Shown here one piece after another: positions 23,665 through 32,295 of a stretch of 32,755 bases of DNA. Made by a program: the position numbers and the translations under genes. Location: the NCBI GenBank assembly GCA_003193925.1, contig PSPG01000012.1, forward strand, positions 1-32,755, read 5' to 3'. The stretch's first letter is position 1. Every line of letters begins with the position of its first letter. Source of the DNA: Candidatus Thalassarchaeum betae (lineage in GTDB: Archaea; Thermoplasmatota; Poseidoniia; Poseidoniales; Thalassarchaeaceae). The notes under the pieces were generated by a model that was not told the DNA's origin, ran no database searches, and saw only the letters and a list, made by a program, of their open reading frames with translations.

Positions 23665-24771
23665 TCAGTCGGTGACACCCGCCCCGCGGTGCCCGATCAG
23701 CCTCGGACTGCCCCATGGAAGGCCCCCCTCGGCCTCTGCAGCCCATTTGTCCTCCGAGCCTGTCCAGAACATGCGCCGCCCCTGCTCGACGACTATGCCC
23801 CTCCTCCGCGAGACTCCCGATTCGGACCAAGTGGGCAGGGATTCGCCGGCCTCCTTGATGAGGTCGGCACGTTCCGAGTCCGCAGCAGCATCGAGGCGCT
23901 CTCGCCACTCCTCGTCGAGCGGCTGGCTGGCAGGCCTCGACCAGCGCGCCCCGCCGTCCGGCAACGAGACGACGCGCGGGTCCATGTTGTCGGATATGAG
24001 CGAGAATCCCGCTTCCAGCATCGAAGCCTCGAGTTCCAGCGGTGCGGGCCAGACATGCAGCCCCATCCCGGCTCGAGCCCTGTTGAGGCGCTCGAGGCCG
24101 CCACCACGGATTGCCATCGGCGTTCCGAGGTGTAGGAAGCGCTCCCACCCTTGCAGGTACTGGAGGGCCATCGCTAGAGCCGGCATCCCCTCCTTGCGGT
24201 GCTGTTTAATCAGGCCAGTGACCGTGCTGCGCATGAAGTTCGGAGTCCCGACGAGTCGCTTGATCCGATTGCTGCCCCAAGGTCTGAGGTAGGGGGATAG
24301 TCGAGTCACCGGAAACTCGAATCCGACTGACTTGGCGACAGGTCCGATCCTCGGGCTGAAGCTGTAAACCAGCGCGGACCTGTCGGGGAGATCGAATGGC
24401 CCCAACTTCTCCTCAAGGAGCCTCATCATGGCTCTCAGATAACCATCGACATCGTCTATCTGAGCGGCTGGGTGCGGCACTTTGAACTCGATGTTCGCAG
24501 TCTTGCCACCGGCCTGCCAGGCATCTGTGAACGGCCTCTGTGAGAGCAACCCGTCGAATGTCACGATGCCATGCGAGCGTAGTTCGTCCGTCCCCATCCT
24601 CTCTATGCTCCTCTCAGATTTGGGCCCCTCCCCGGGAACCAGCTCGTTGTGGTAGACCACGAAATCGCCGTCGCTGCTGAGACGAAGGTCGAACTCGACT
24701 CCGTCTGCGAACTGCATGCCATGCAGCAGGGCATCGATGGAATTCTCCTTGGGTTGGTTCCAGGCAGTCAT
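23665..24771 (-). CDS. Glycerophosphodiester phosphodiesterase, apparently circularly permuted
   Basis: 368 residues from the ATG at 24771; an in-frame TAG lies ten codons upstream, so no longer form exists. The family normally begins with a beta strand ending His-Arg-Gly-Ala, followed by Pro-Glu-Asn-Thr. Here the protein starts QPKENSIDALLHG (6-18), then GVEFDLRLSSDGDFVVYHN with Glu26, Asp28 and His41, the metal ligands and catalytic His. It continues through NIEFKVP (93-99) and GLHVWP to LISDNMDP (258-265), the usual last strand. After about 85 linker residues it ends RLIGHRGAGVTD (357-368), the missing first strand with His361-Arg362. Strand 1 of the barrel has therefore moved to the C-terminus. 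The enzyme would split glycerophosphodiesters to glycerol phosphate and an alcohol, in an archaeal lipid or scavenging role. Confidence 0.8.
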   Translation of the reverse strand: MTAWNQPKENSIDALLHGMQFADGVEFDLRLSSDGDFVVYHNELVPGEGPKSERSIERMGTDELRSHGIVTFDGLLSQRPFTDAWQAGGKTANIEFKVPHPAAQIDDVDGYLRAMMRLLEEKLGPFDLPDRSALVYSFSPRIGPVAKSVGFEFPVTRLSPYLRPWGSNRIKRLVGTPNFMRSTVTGLIKQHRKEGMPALAMALQYLQGWERFLHLGTPMAIRGGGLERLNRARAGMGLHVWPAPLELEASMLEAGFSLISDNMDPRVVSLPDGGARWSRPASQPLDEEWRERLDAAADSERADLIKEAGESLPTWSESGVSRRRGIVVEQGRRMFWTGSEDKWAAEAEGGLPWGSPRLIGHRGAGVTD

Positions 24772-24881
24772 GCCAACACCCCACGCGTGCAGTGACTAGT
24801 CCAAGAATGCAATGACGGGTCATGTTCGGGCTTTCCCCAATGCTCAAACCCTCGAACCTCCAGCGCCGCCTAGGTAATACC

Positions 24882-26819
24882 ATGTCGGACACAGTTGAAC
24901 TAGACCGCACCTCAGACCCCCGAGCAGTACGCGGATACGCATTCTACGATTGGGCTAAGTCGTCCTTCGAGACCAGCGTCACCACCGCTGTGCTGCCTGG
25001 ATGGTTCGCTTACATCTTCCTGAAGGCGAATGGGCTGGAGGCCACTGTCCTCGGGGTAGGAATTACCAGCGACGCAATCTGGTCCTACGGGGTGGCGTTT
25101 GCCGCTATCTTCGTCGCCATACTCGCTCCCTCCTTCGGCGTCATCGCCGACCGGCGCGCCATCAAGATGTGGTGGCTGAGGGTCCTGACCTATCTGGGGG
25201 CCGGGTCAACCTTCCTGCTCGCCTTCGCCCCGATGTTCGGAGTATCCCAACAGTGGGTCTGGCTGATGGTGATGTTCCTCATGGCGAACGTCGGCCTGAA
25301 CGGCGCGGGGGTGTTCTATAACGCAATCCTGCCCCATTTGGGCACCGACGACGAGATGGACGCCATCTCGAATAGGGCGTACGCCTATGGCTACCTCGGG
25401 GGCGGACTCCTGCTCGCGGTCCACCTTGTCTTGTTTAGCACAATCACCGGCGACTGGGTCATCCCGTTCATCATGGCCTCGTCCGGGGTGTGGTGGCTGG
25501 GATTCGCCTGCCTGACCTTCGCTTGGGTGCCTGAGCCGCCGATTGAGAACGAGATGGAGAGCCTCGGGGTCGCTGACTCCGCGAAACTGGCTATCAGCGA
25601 GTTGAAGAAGACCTTCGGCCAAGTCACGCGCTTCCGCACGCTATTCATCTACATGCTCGCCTACTTCTTCTTCATCGATGGCATCAACAGCGTCTCCGCC
25701 CTAGCTGGAATCTACGGAATCACCGTACTCGGCCTGACCATCGGGAATTTAATCGTCATCATCCTGATCATCCAGTTCGTGGCCGCGCCCTGTGCAATCG
25801 GCTTCACTATGCTCTCAAAGAGGACCTCCACGCACTACGCGCTCTCATTCTCACTGGTCATGTGGGTTGTCGTCATTGTCGGCGCGTTGGCCTTCGCTCC
25901 ACTGGCTCTCGATTCGCATGACGAGTACGACATCCAGTTCGACTGGGATATGGACGGTGATGGGATTACAGATGCGGACGACGACGATACCGACGGCGAC
26001 TGGTACAGCAACGCGGCAGAGACAGAGGCAGGCACTGACCCGCTGGATCCTGCCAGCACTCCCAACCCCAATCCATCACGATGGCTGCAGGAACGTCTGG
26101 CCGTAGCGGGGGGGTATGTGGTATCCGTCGGTGACAGCACCTACGATCGCGGCCTGTCTCAGAGCAATGAGGAACAGGCTTGGGCGTCCGAGTGGTCGAA
26201 TCTCCTCCCCTTGCACCTCGTCGAGAACGAAGCCGGGGATACGATCTACGAATTCGACGACCCCAGTGGTCCAGCGACAGCGGTCTTGGATGCCAGCGGA
26301 ATCTCCGGTTTCACCGCTACCTTCGACGAGGACAGCCGCTTCAGCATGAGCGTGCGAGGAGGGGATTTGGACGGCACCATTGCTCTGGGCGATGATCACC
26401 CCACGAGCCTGGGCGATGGCCCTCTGGATTTCGTATCAGATGCCGTTCGTGACGCTGCCTGGGAGCCCCTTGGCATAGGCGTTTTCGGGCAGTTCCTGAT
26501 GCTGGGCTGCATGGCAGGGGCTCTGCTGGGTGGCTCGCAGGGACTCGCACGCAGCATCTTCGGGCAGATGGTGCCCGAGACCCGCAGCGCCGAGTTCTTC
26601 GGCTTCTTCGGCTTCTTCGGCAGAGTGGCGGCGATCCTCGGGCCACTTCTGTACGGCACTCTCACAGTGATATACGACAGCAGAGTCGGGATAGCCAGCA
26701 TCTGCGTCCTGATCATCATCGGCTCGGTGATGATGAGGTGGGTCGATGTCGACGACGGTCGCCGTGCGGCTAGGGAAGAGGATGCCCGCAACCGCGGCAT
26801 CAGCCTTGAGTCCGAGTGA
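24882..26819 (+). CDS. UMF1/Atg22-type MFS transporter with an Asp-rich insertion
   Basis: 645 residues from the ATG at 24882; an in-frame codon at 24822 adds 20 unrelated residues. RGYAFYDWAKSSFETSVTTAVLPGWFAYIF is the opening of UMF1-type permeases (YDWA and FETSV signatures), and DRRAIKMWWLR is the loop after the second helix. About ten helices are visible. Between the eighth and the last pair lies an exported block of roughly 180 residues that begins with calcium-loop repeats (DMDGDGITDADDDDTDGDWY, then a thrombospondin-type-3 turn TDPLDPAS) and continues as a beta-rich domain. The last helices then resume at GIGVFGQFLMLGCMAGALLGG. Substrate unknown (family members include amino-acid effluxers). 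The stop overlaps the opposing TatC stop by 20 bases. Confidence 0.78.
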   Translation: MSDTVELDRTSDPRAVRGYAFYDWAKSSFETSVTTAVLPGWFAYIFLKANGLEATVLGVGITSDAIWSYGVAFAAIFVAILAPSFGVIADRRAIKMWWLRVLTYLGAGSTFLLAFAPMFGVSQQWVWLMVMFLMANVGLNGAGVFYNAILPHLGTDDEMDAISNRAYAYGYLGGGLLLAVHLVLFSTITGDWVIPFIMASSGVWWLGFACLTFAWVPEPPIENEMESLGVADSAKLAISELKKTFGQVTRFRTLFIYMLAYFFFIDGINSVSALAGIYGITVLGLTIGNLIVIILIIQFVAAPCAIGFTMLSKRTSTHYALSFSLVMWVVVIVGALAFAPLALDSHDEYDIQFDWDMDGDGITDADDDDTDGDWYSNAAETEAGTDPLDPASTPNPNPSRWLQERLAVAGGYVVSVGDSTYDRGLSQSNEEQAWASEWSNLLPLHLVENEAGDTIYEFDDPSGPATAVLDASGISGFTATFDEDSRFSMSVRGGDLDGTIALGDDHPTSLGDGPLDFVSDAVRDAAWEPLGIGVFGQFLMLGCMAGALLGGSQGLARSIFGQMVPETRSAEFFGFFGFFGRVAAILGPLLYGTLTVIYDSRVGIASICVLIIIGSVMMRWVDVDDGRRAAREEDARNRGISLESE

Positions 26820-27567
26820 GCCGGTCGATGACCAGTGCGAATTCGAGCAGGACCAGCATAGGCCCGCCGACCAGAAAGAGCGAGAGCGGGTCGGGCGGTG
26901 AGAGCAGCGCGCCCAGGAGCAGGGCGGAGAACCAGAGGACACGGCGGTTTTCAGTGATAGCAGAGCGCTCGATGACATCGTAACGCAGCAGCAGTAAGGT
27001 CGCAAGCGGGACTTGGAATCCCAGAACGGAGGCGAAGTACAACCCGATGATGAAGCCGATCCATGATTGCAATTGCCAAGTCGACTCGAGCCCGGCGGCA
27101 GCCGCGTCTTCGGCGAGGTACTGCAGCAGCATCGGGATCAGTATCTCGTGTGCGTACATCGCCCCCAGAGTTGCGAGAGCAAAGGAGCCGAGAATGACGA
27201 ACAGCAGCCCACCGAGGCCACCCCCGGTCGGCACGAACTTCCTCCGGTGCGCCTCGGAGATGATCGCGCGCCCGTTCCATCCGAGGTCGCACATCAGGGT
27301 GAGCACGACCAGAGCCATCCCCAGATTGGCTGCGATCCTCAGTCTGAGGAGGACGACCTCCATCGGCTGGAGTATGATGATTTGGACGCCGTCGGGCAGG
27401 TAGCCATCGGCTTGCAGCAGCCACCCGATGGCGTCTCCGGCGGCTGGATACCCACCGATGAAAGCCGCGAAGAACACCGCGACGAGCAGGTAGAGCCTGC
27501 GATACAGGTGCCCTACTAGACCGCGCAGCGCAGCTCGAGGGAGGATATCGACAGAGCCTTCGGCCAT
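26800..27567 (-). CDS. tatC: Twin-arginine translocase subunit TatC
   Basis: 255 residues from the ATG at 27567; the open frame further upstream overlaps the GTPase gene. Six helices are expected: LVGHLYRRLYLLVAVFFAAFIGG, the ANLGMALVVLTL stretch, GGLLFVILGSFALATLGAM, IGFIIGLYFASVLGFQVPLA, VLWFSALLLGALLSP and FLVGGPMLVLLEFALVI. PPDPLSLFLVGGPMLVLLE is the classic end of TatC. It is the receptor for folded proteins with twin-arginine signals at the cytoplasmic membrane. It is 58 bases downstream of the DRG GTPase and co-directional; no tatA-like small gene is in the window. Confidence 0.88.
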   Translation of the reverse strand: MAEGSVDILPRAALRGLVGHLYRRLYLLVAVFFAAFIGGYPAAGDAIGWLLQADGYLPDGVQIIILQPMEVVLLRLRIAANLGMALVVLTLMCDLGWNGRAIISEAHRRKFVPTGGGLGGLLFVILGSFALATLGAMYAHEILIPMLLQYLAEDAAAAGLESTWQLQSWIGFIIGLYFASVLGFQVPLATLLLLRYDVIERSAITENRRVLWFSALLLGALLSPPDPLSLFLVGGPMLVLLEFALVIDRLTRTQG

Positions 27568-27625
27568 GTTGTGGCGTGGATGTCCTGTTCGTGAATACAT
27601 CGCAACGGCAACTCGCCTGGGCGCA

Positions 27626-28777
27626 TCATTTCCTGATGATGACGGTGAGCAGATCCTCGTCCTTGAGCAGGTGGTCCAGCCCGACGCGCTGCCAGTCGAA
27701 CTTGGCACTAGGTCCCTTGACCCTGGCGTAGCGAAACTTGCGAACGAAATCGCGATGCAGCTTGGCACAGACGTCGCGCACGGTGGAGGTGTCCTTGACT
27801 ATCAGAGGCTCGACGAGGTCGGCTTCCTGACCTTGCGGCTTGAGGTAGATCGACATGAAGTGCAGATTGTCGAAGATGAAGTCCTTCATGTGCTCGATGC
27901 CCTCTCCCGTCTTAGCTGAGACCTCGAGGACCGGCCAGCCCTCAGGCAGCACCGCCCTCGCCCTCTCGAGGTCCTTCTCGGTGGCGAGGTCGATCTTGTT
28001 CAGGATGATGACTGCGCGGCTGTAGACCCTGCTGCCCGCCAACGTGTCGACGATGTGGTCGTCTGTGACGTCTGTACGCAGGGTCACGGTAGCCGATACT
28101 ATGCCGAAACTGCGCACGATGCCCCGTATCTCCTCCTCTGTCAGGTTGCTCTGCTCGAGGGTCGAGCGGACTACGATGCCTCCCCTCTTGGTCCTCGTGA
28201 TGAACACCTGTGGGGGATTCTGATTGAGTCTCATTCCGGACTTCCAGAGCTCACGGTCGAGGATATCGAAGTGGGACTTCTGGAACGGTTCGATGACATA
28301 CAGCACCATGTCCGTGCTGCGAATGACGTTGAGGATCTCGTGGCCCCGGCCCTTGCCGTCCGCAGCCCCCTTGATGAGGCCGGGCAGGTCGAGAATCTGG
28401 ATCTTGCCCCCGCGGTGCTCCATCACCCCGGGTATGCAGGTCAGTGTGGTGAAAGCGTAGTCACCGATGTTGGAGTCGGCCTCTGTCAGCTGGGCGATGA
28501 GGCTGGATTTCCCCACGCTCGGGAAGCCGACCAGTGAGACTGAGGCATCACCCGACTTCTTAACCTCGAAACCGGGGCCACCGCCGCTGGCCTTGGCATG
28601 GGCCCGAGCCTTCTCCCTGCGGGCCTTGAGTGCAGCGATCTTGCCCTTGAGCTTGCCAATGTGGCCCTGAGTGGCCTTGTTGTACTTGGTCTTGGAAATC
28701 TCCTCCTCGAGGGACTTGATCTGCTCCTCTATAGTTGCCAGGACGCTCCCTCCAGTGCCTTCTCGGGCGTCATCCAC
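27626..28777 (-). CDS. DRG-family GTPase with TGS domain
   Basis: 383 residues from a GTG at 28777; the ATG four bases in is out of frame. An N-terminal basic coiled segment (IEEQIKSLEEEISKTKYNK, 16-34) is typical of DRG. G-motifs follow: G1 GFPSVGKS (84-91), G3 DLPGLIKGA (130-138), G4 NKID (260-263) and G5 VSAKTGEG. A TGS domain forms the last 80 residues (SIYLKPQGQ to VIIRK). DRG proteins act on stalled or slow ribosomes in archaea and eukaryotes. TatC follows on the same strand. It is divergent from the unknown 226-residue gene, with a strong hairpin between them. Confidence 0.9.
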   Translation of the reverse strand: MDDAREGTGGSVLATIEEQIKSLEEEISKTKYNKATQGHIGKLKGKIAALKARREKARAHAKASGGGPGFEVKKSGDASVSLVGFPSVGKSSLIAQLTEADSNIGDYAFTTLTCIPGVMEHRGGKIQILDLPGLIKGAADGKGRGHEILNVIRSTDMVLYVIEPFQKSHFDILDRELWKSGMRLNQNPPQVFITRTKRGGIVVRSTLEQSNLTEEEIRGIVRSFGIVSATVTLRTDVTDDHIVDTLAGSRVYSRAVIILNKIDLATEKDLERARAVLPEGWPVLEVSAKTGEGIEHMKDFIFDNLHFMSIYLKPQGQEADLVEPLIVKDTSTVRDVCAKLHRDFVRKFRYARVKGPSAKFDWQRVGLDHLLKDEDLLTVIIRK

Positions 28778-28814
28778 GCCCCGCCCCGGGTTCTTGAATC
28801 CGGTGGCGTTCTAA

Positions 28815-28833
28815 CGCTCGCCATAGGCGAGCG
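28815..28833. promoter_or_regulatory. Perfect inverted repeat in a divergent promoter
   Basis: CGCTCGCC at 28815-28822 pairs exactly with GGCGAGCG at 28826-28833 around ATA. It is 37 bases upstream of the GTPase start (28777) and 45 bases upstream of the 226-residue gene start (28879), so a regulator bound here could act on both. Confidence 0.45.
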
Positions 28834-28878
28834 AGGGTTCTTTGCGTACCACCGAGTGGTCTGTTCGGGACGAGTGCC

Positions 28879-29559
28879 ATGGTTGATGTGATGCTTCTTC
28901 TGGTCGAGCGGGAGGCCTTCGATGGGTTGTGCTCTATGCCCCTCGGAGAGCTGCTCGATGGCATGCAGCGACGGGCTCTCAGAGACCGGCGTCCCGAATC
29001 AGACCAGCGCTTCCACCGAGCCTTCGACGTCGACCTCGAGGGTGATGTCCTGGAGTGGTCTGATGGGGCCGAGGGAACCGACCCGTCAAGGTCGCTGCGC
29101 GAACAGCGGATTTCTCCTGCGTCGGCCTGCGGACTGGCCCTCGCCCTCACCCGCTGGTGCTCGGTCGGTGAATGGCGGTGCTGGGACGCCCGACTGTACC
29201 TCTACATCGAGCCACTACTGGGCAGGGGCGTCTCCGCTGAGGAGTTCCTCCGGCCGGAGATGTGGGCGGAGTTCTCCGACGCCCTCGCCAAGACCGACCG
29301 GTTGTCTTACTCTGAGTCGGTCGTGCTTGACTGGATGTCGCGCAGGCAGGACCTCGGAGAGACGATGGAGCCGTCGGAGGACCCGCGCATCCTGCCTACG
29401 ATGGAGGCTCACCGCACTGCCAGTGACTCACTGCACATCTTCCTAGAGAGAGCTCGACGCGAGGGACTGTCTCTGTTGATTGGCCGAGAGTACCTCGACC
29501 CAGGCCTGTGGAAACTCGACTCGGAATCACTCGACTCGGCGTTGGGGGTGGGGGCCTGA
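28879..29559 (+). CDS. Unrecognised 226-residue cytoplasmic protein
   Basis: 226 residues from the ATG at 28879. I do not recognise it. It has no signal peptide or membrane helix and reads as mostly helical and acidic. Trp/Cys-rich residues sit in LTRWCSVGEWRCWDARLYLYIEP (about 90-112), and further helices at RPEMWAEFSDALAK and SESVVLDWMSRRQ. Spaced GC-rich codon use matches its neighbours, so it is native. NadM starts 12 bases after its stop on the same strand, so the two likely form an operon. A role around NAD or nucleotide metabolism would be guesswork. Confidence 0.75.
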   Translation: MVDVMLLLVEREAFDGLCSMPLGELLDGMQRRALRDRRPESDQRFHRAFDVDLEGDVLEWSDGAEGTDPSRSLREQRISPASACGLALALTRWCSVGEWRCWDARLYLYIEPLLGRGVSAEEFLRPEMWAEFSDALAKTDRLSYSESVVLDWMSRRQDLGETMEPSEDPRILPTMEAHRTASDSLHIFLERARREGLSLLIGREYLDPGLWKLDSESLDSALGVGA

Positions 29560-29570
29560 CTGAGCTTCCA

Positions 29571-30173
29571 ATGCATCCAGAGCCGCCCGCCTCGCCCCCT
29601 GCCCCGGGAGTCGTCGTCCTAGGCCGCTTCCAGCCCGTCCACCACGGACACACTCTGATGATAGCCGCCGCCGAGAGGTGGCGCCTGTCGATCGCGCCCG
29701 AGCTTCCTATGATCATCGCCATCGGTTCTTCCAACCGCCCCGAGTCGATGGAGAACCCGTGGAGCACAGAGGAGCGTGAGGAGATGCTGCGGGCCTGGTT
29801 GGAGGACAAGGGCGGCTTCGAGCATGCTCTCATCGTGGCGATCCCTGACATCGAGGACCCACCCAACTGGGTTGCTCACGCAGAGCAGTATCACGGTCCT
29901 GCTGGAGTCTTCTTCACTAGCGACCTGCCTTCGGCAGGACTCTACGAGAGCGCTGGATGGCAGGTCGTGATAACCCCCTTCGAGCAGCGCGAGCGGTTCG
30001 AGGGCTGGCGGGTGAGAGCCACGGCTCAGATGATGTCCACGATAGATGACGACGAGGCGGTCCGAACAGTCCTCTCGCCCGCCATGCCTATATCGGTCGT
30101 GAACTACCTCATCGAGGCGCAGGGGCTACGCCGTCTCGCCTTCCTAGGCGAGGGCGGCGAGCCAGTCGGCTGA
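29571..30173 (+). CDS. nadM: Nicotinamide-nucleotide adenylyltransferase (archaeal NadM type)
   Basis: 200 residues from the ATG at 29571; the frame is open upstream to 29508 but starts within the preceding gene. GRFQPVHHGHT (18-28) is the nucleotidyltransferase GRFQP/HxGH motif that binds ATP. GSSNRPESMENPWSTEEREEML matches the NadM family, where Ser-x-Asn and ENP-(F/W)-(T/S)xxER are conserved. The final motif region (TAQMMSTIDDDEAV) lacks the usual ISxTxxR text but lies at the right place. The enzyme joins NMN and ATP to make NAD. The stop abuts the opposing lipoprotein stop, with no bases between. Confidence 0.85.
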   Translation: MHPEPPASPPAPGVVVLGRFQPVHHGHTLMIAAAERWRLSIAPELPMIIAIGSSNRPESMENPWSTEEREEMLRAWLEDKGGFEHALIVAIPDIEDPPNWVAHAEQYHGPAGVFFTSDLPSAGLYESAGWQVVITPFEQRERFEGWRVRATAQMMSTIDDDEAVRTVLSPAMPISVVNYLIEAQGLRRLAFLGEGGEPVG

Positions 30174-32258
30174 TCACCAGATGCCTTCGAAGGTGCACGA
30201 CCCGTCGCATGTGTCACTAATCACTCCGGTGTCGAGGAAGTCGAATGCCATGGTATAGGCCGCTGGTTGGGGTATGACTTGCCCATGTGCGTTGGAGTGA
30301 TAGTCTAGGGATCCAGCGAGATTGCCAGTGGGAACCTCGGGGAAATTTCCGTCGAAGTATGCGACTCCCGAGCCCGTGATAGGCCCATTTACTACCTCCA
30401 CGCCCCATGGATGCCAGGCGGAAGCTTCCAGATTTGCAAGGCCGGCTGTCCTGACGGCCCTGTCACAACTCAAAGTCGCTACTTGGAAGTCGTTCATCGA
30501 GGTGATGTAGACCATCTGGAAGGGTTGAATCAGCCCATCCAGACCATTCTCGTGGTATGGCAGGAAGGTTTCCGCATCAGTTGAGTCCCAGAGGGATTGC
30601 ATCGCAGCTATCATGATCCCCCTGTCGTTCCTGGAGGGGTATGCTATGCTCTCGGCGAAAAGCAAATCGAAGGTAGTGTAGTGGGTAGACCTCTCGATTT
30701 GGTGAGTGAAAGAGGATCCTCCTACCCACAGCACTCCGCGGTCCACCTCGGGAACCATGCTCATCAATGCAGGTCCACGGAGACCTCCGAAGGATACTCC
30801 CCAGTAGTTCACATCCGAGACATCAACCAGATTGGTGCCTTCGTGTTGGAACTCCGGGAGATCCGCGCACACGCCGGTGAATGTCCGCATCATAGCGAGG
30901 TTGTTGACAATTGACTGCATGTGTCGCTCTTGCTGGTGCTGGAAGTACTCGACGTTGATCAGGGAATAGGTCAGAGCATCAAAATCGCCATCAGAGCTCC
31001 ATCCCTTCCAATCGGTCCCAATCATCACTCTGCCAGTCATGTTTGCGAACACCCGGTTGCCCCGTACCATGCCATCCCCGTCGCCCATGAAGCCATGGCC
31101 GAGAATTGTCATCGATCCAGAGCGACCTTCCTCGGCCAGAATCTGTGGGATGAGGATGGCGAAGACCACTTCTCGGAATTCGATGAATTCAGGAGATCCG
31201 CTCGCATCCCTGCGCATCGCTGCAGGCGGGAAGTCAGATTCCATGTACTGAGGGGTGCTGAACGTGCCCCGAATCAGGCGAAAAGTCGTATTGTCCTCCC
31301 CGTAGTCTTCCACGACCTCGGTGACGTCGCAGCCTACCCCGTCGTCTCCCAGCCTTTGCGATGCATCGTCGCGCATGGCCACCATGTCCTGCAGGATGGA
31401 AGCTGTCGAGGCGGTGTGGAAGAACCAGGCTGCCTGCAGCGTGGACCTGTCGACCCCAGCCTCCCCGAGGGAAGTGAACAGTCCCTCGTAATCGGCGCGC
31501 TGCGCCTCGATCTGAGGCGAGTCGGTGGATTGGCCGTCGCGCAGCGCGGCAAAGGCGGCCGAAGGCTCGACTGCGTTGCCCCCGGTGTCGACCAGATTGC
31601 GGTAAGCGACTCCGTAGGATGCATCGTGCTCGAGGCCGCGAACTGTGCGGATGTAGACGAAGGTCGGCTCGTCCTCCTGGCTGCGCACGTCGATCTCCAC
31701 CCAGTGCGGAAGTCGCTCGTCGGTATCGAGGTTGATCAGTACGGTTGCGTGCCCGGGGTCGAGTGAGTCGCCGATGCTGTACTGGTCGGCCAGGCCTGAT
31801 ACGTCGGGGGTCGACTCGAAGGTGGTGAATATCTGGGTGGAGGGGCTGTACCCGTCCAGTCTGTTGATCATGTGGAACGCTTCGGACGGGCCTGAACCGG
31901 AATCCGGTATCGCCTCAGCCGTGATGTGCAACCTGTAACCCGTGGCCGTGGTTTCATCATCTACGAGGAAAGCAGGAGCCGGGAAGGGCAGCATGCAGTG
32001 GTGCGGGTTCACGTCGTCGCAGAACTCGGACTGCGAGGTTAGCCTTACATCTGGCTCCGGCTCCGGTTCGGGCTCCGGTTCGGGATAGGTGCAGGACCTG
32101 TCGGATACGGTGGCATCGGGATTGTAGTTGCTTGCGGTCTCATCCATGCAACCAGGCACCTCGTCCAACGGATCTTCCACGACCTCGCCGGTGCAACCCG
32201 ACAGCAGCATGGAAATAACAAGCAGAATGCCTATCCTAGTCTTGGCATCGTGACTCAT
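30174..32258 (-). CDS. Exported lipase-like lipoprotein with a Cys-bounded NYN motif
   Basis: 694 residues from the ATG at 32258. The signal is a basic KTR followed by IGILLVISMLLSGC, a lipobox with Cys at about 21, so lipid anchoring outside the membrane is likely. Next comes GCMDETASNYNPDATVSDRSC, a calcium-type motif repeated in exported marine proteins, then a PE-repeat linker (PEPEPEPEPEP). The body starts CDDVNPHHCMLPFPAPAFL...DD-x-T-TGYRL, resembling the N-terminal domain of the virulence-factor lipase family. A hydrolase domain with GHGFMGDGDG and the nucleophile elbow GVSFGG (Ser) follows. It would hydrolyse esters or lipids outside the cell. It lies 37 bases downstream of the Rieske oxygenase on the same strand. 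Confidence 0.75.
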   Translation of the reverse strand: MSHDAKTRIGILLVISMLLSGCTGEVVEDPLDEVPGCMDETASNYNPDATVSDRSCTYPEPEPEPEPEPDVRLTSQSEFCDDVNPHHCMLPFPAPAFLVDDETTATGYRLHITAEAIPDSGSGPSEAFHMINRLDGYSPSTQIFTTFESTPDVSGLADQYSIGDSLDPGHATVLINLDTDERLPHWVEIDVRSQEDEPTFVYIRTVRGLEHDASYGVAYRNLVDTGGNAVEPSAAFAALRDGQSTDSPQIEAQRADYEGLFTSLGEAGVDRSTLQAAWFFHTASTASILQDMVAMRDDASQRLGDDGVGCDVTEVVEDYGEDNTTFRLIRGTFSTPQYMESDFPPAAMRRDASGSPEFIEFREVVFAILIPQILAEEGRSGSMTILGHGFMGDGDGMVRGNRVFANMTGRVMIGTDWKGWSSDGDFDALTYSLINVEYFQHQQERHMQSIVNNLAMMRTFTGVCADLPEFQHEGTNLVDVSDVNYWGVSFGGLRGPALMSMVPEVDRGVLWVGGSSFTHQIERSTHYTTFDLLFAESIAYPSRNDRGIMIAAMQSLWDSTDAETFLPYHENGLDGLIQPFQMVYITSMNDFQVATLSCDRAVRTAGLANLEASAWHPWGVEVVNGPITGSGVAYFDGNFPEVPTGNLAGSLDYHSNAHGQVIPQPAAYTMAFDFLDTGVISDTCDGSCTFEGIW

Positions 32259-32295
32259 GGAGTCCCTGATGGCCCGAGCGGTTATCAAATGCCCG

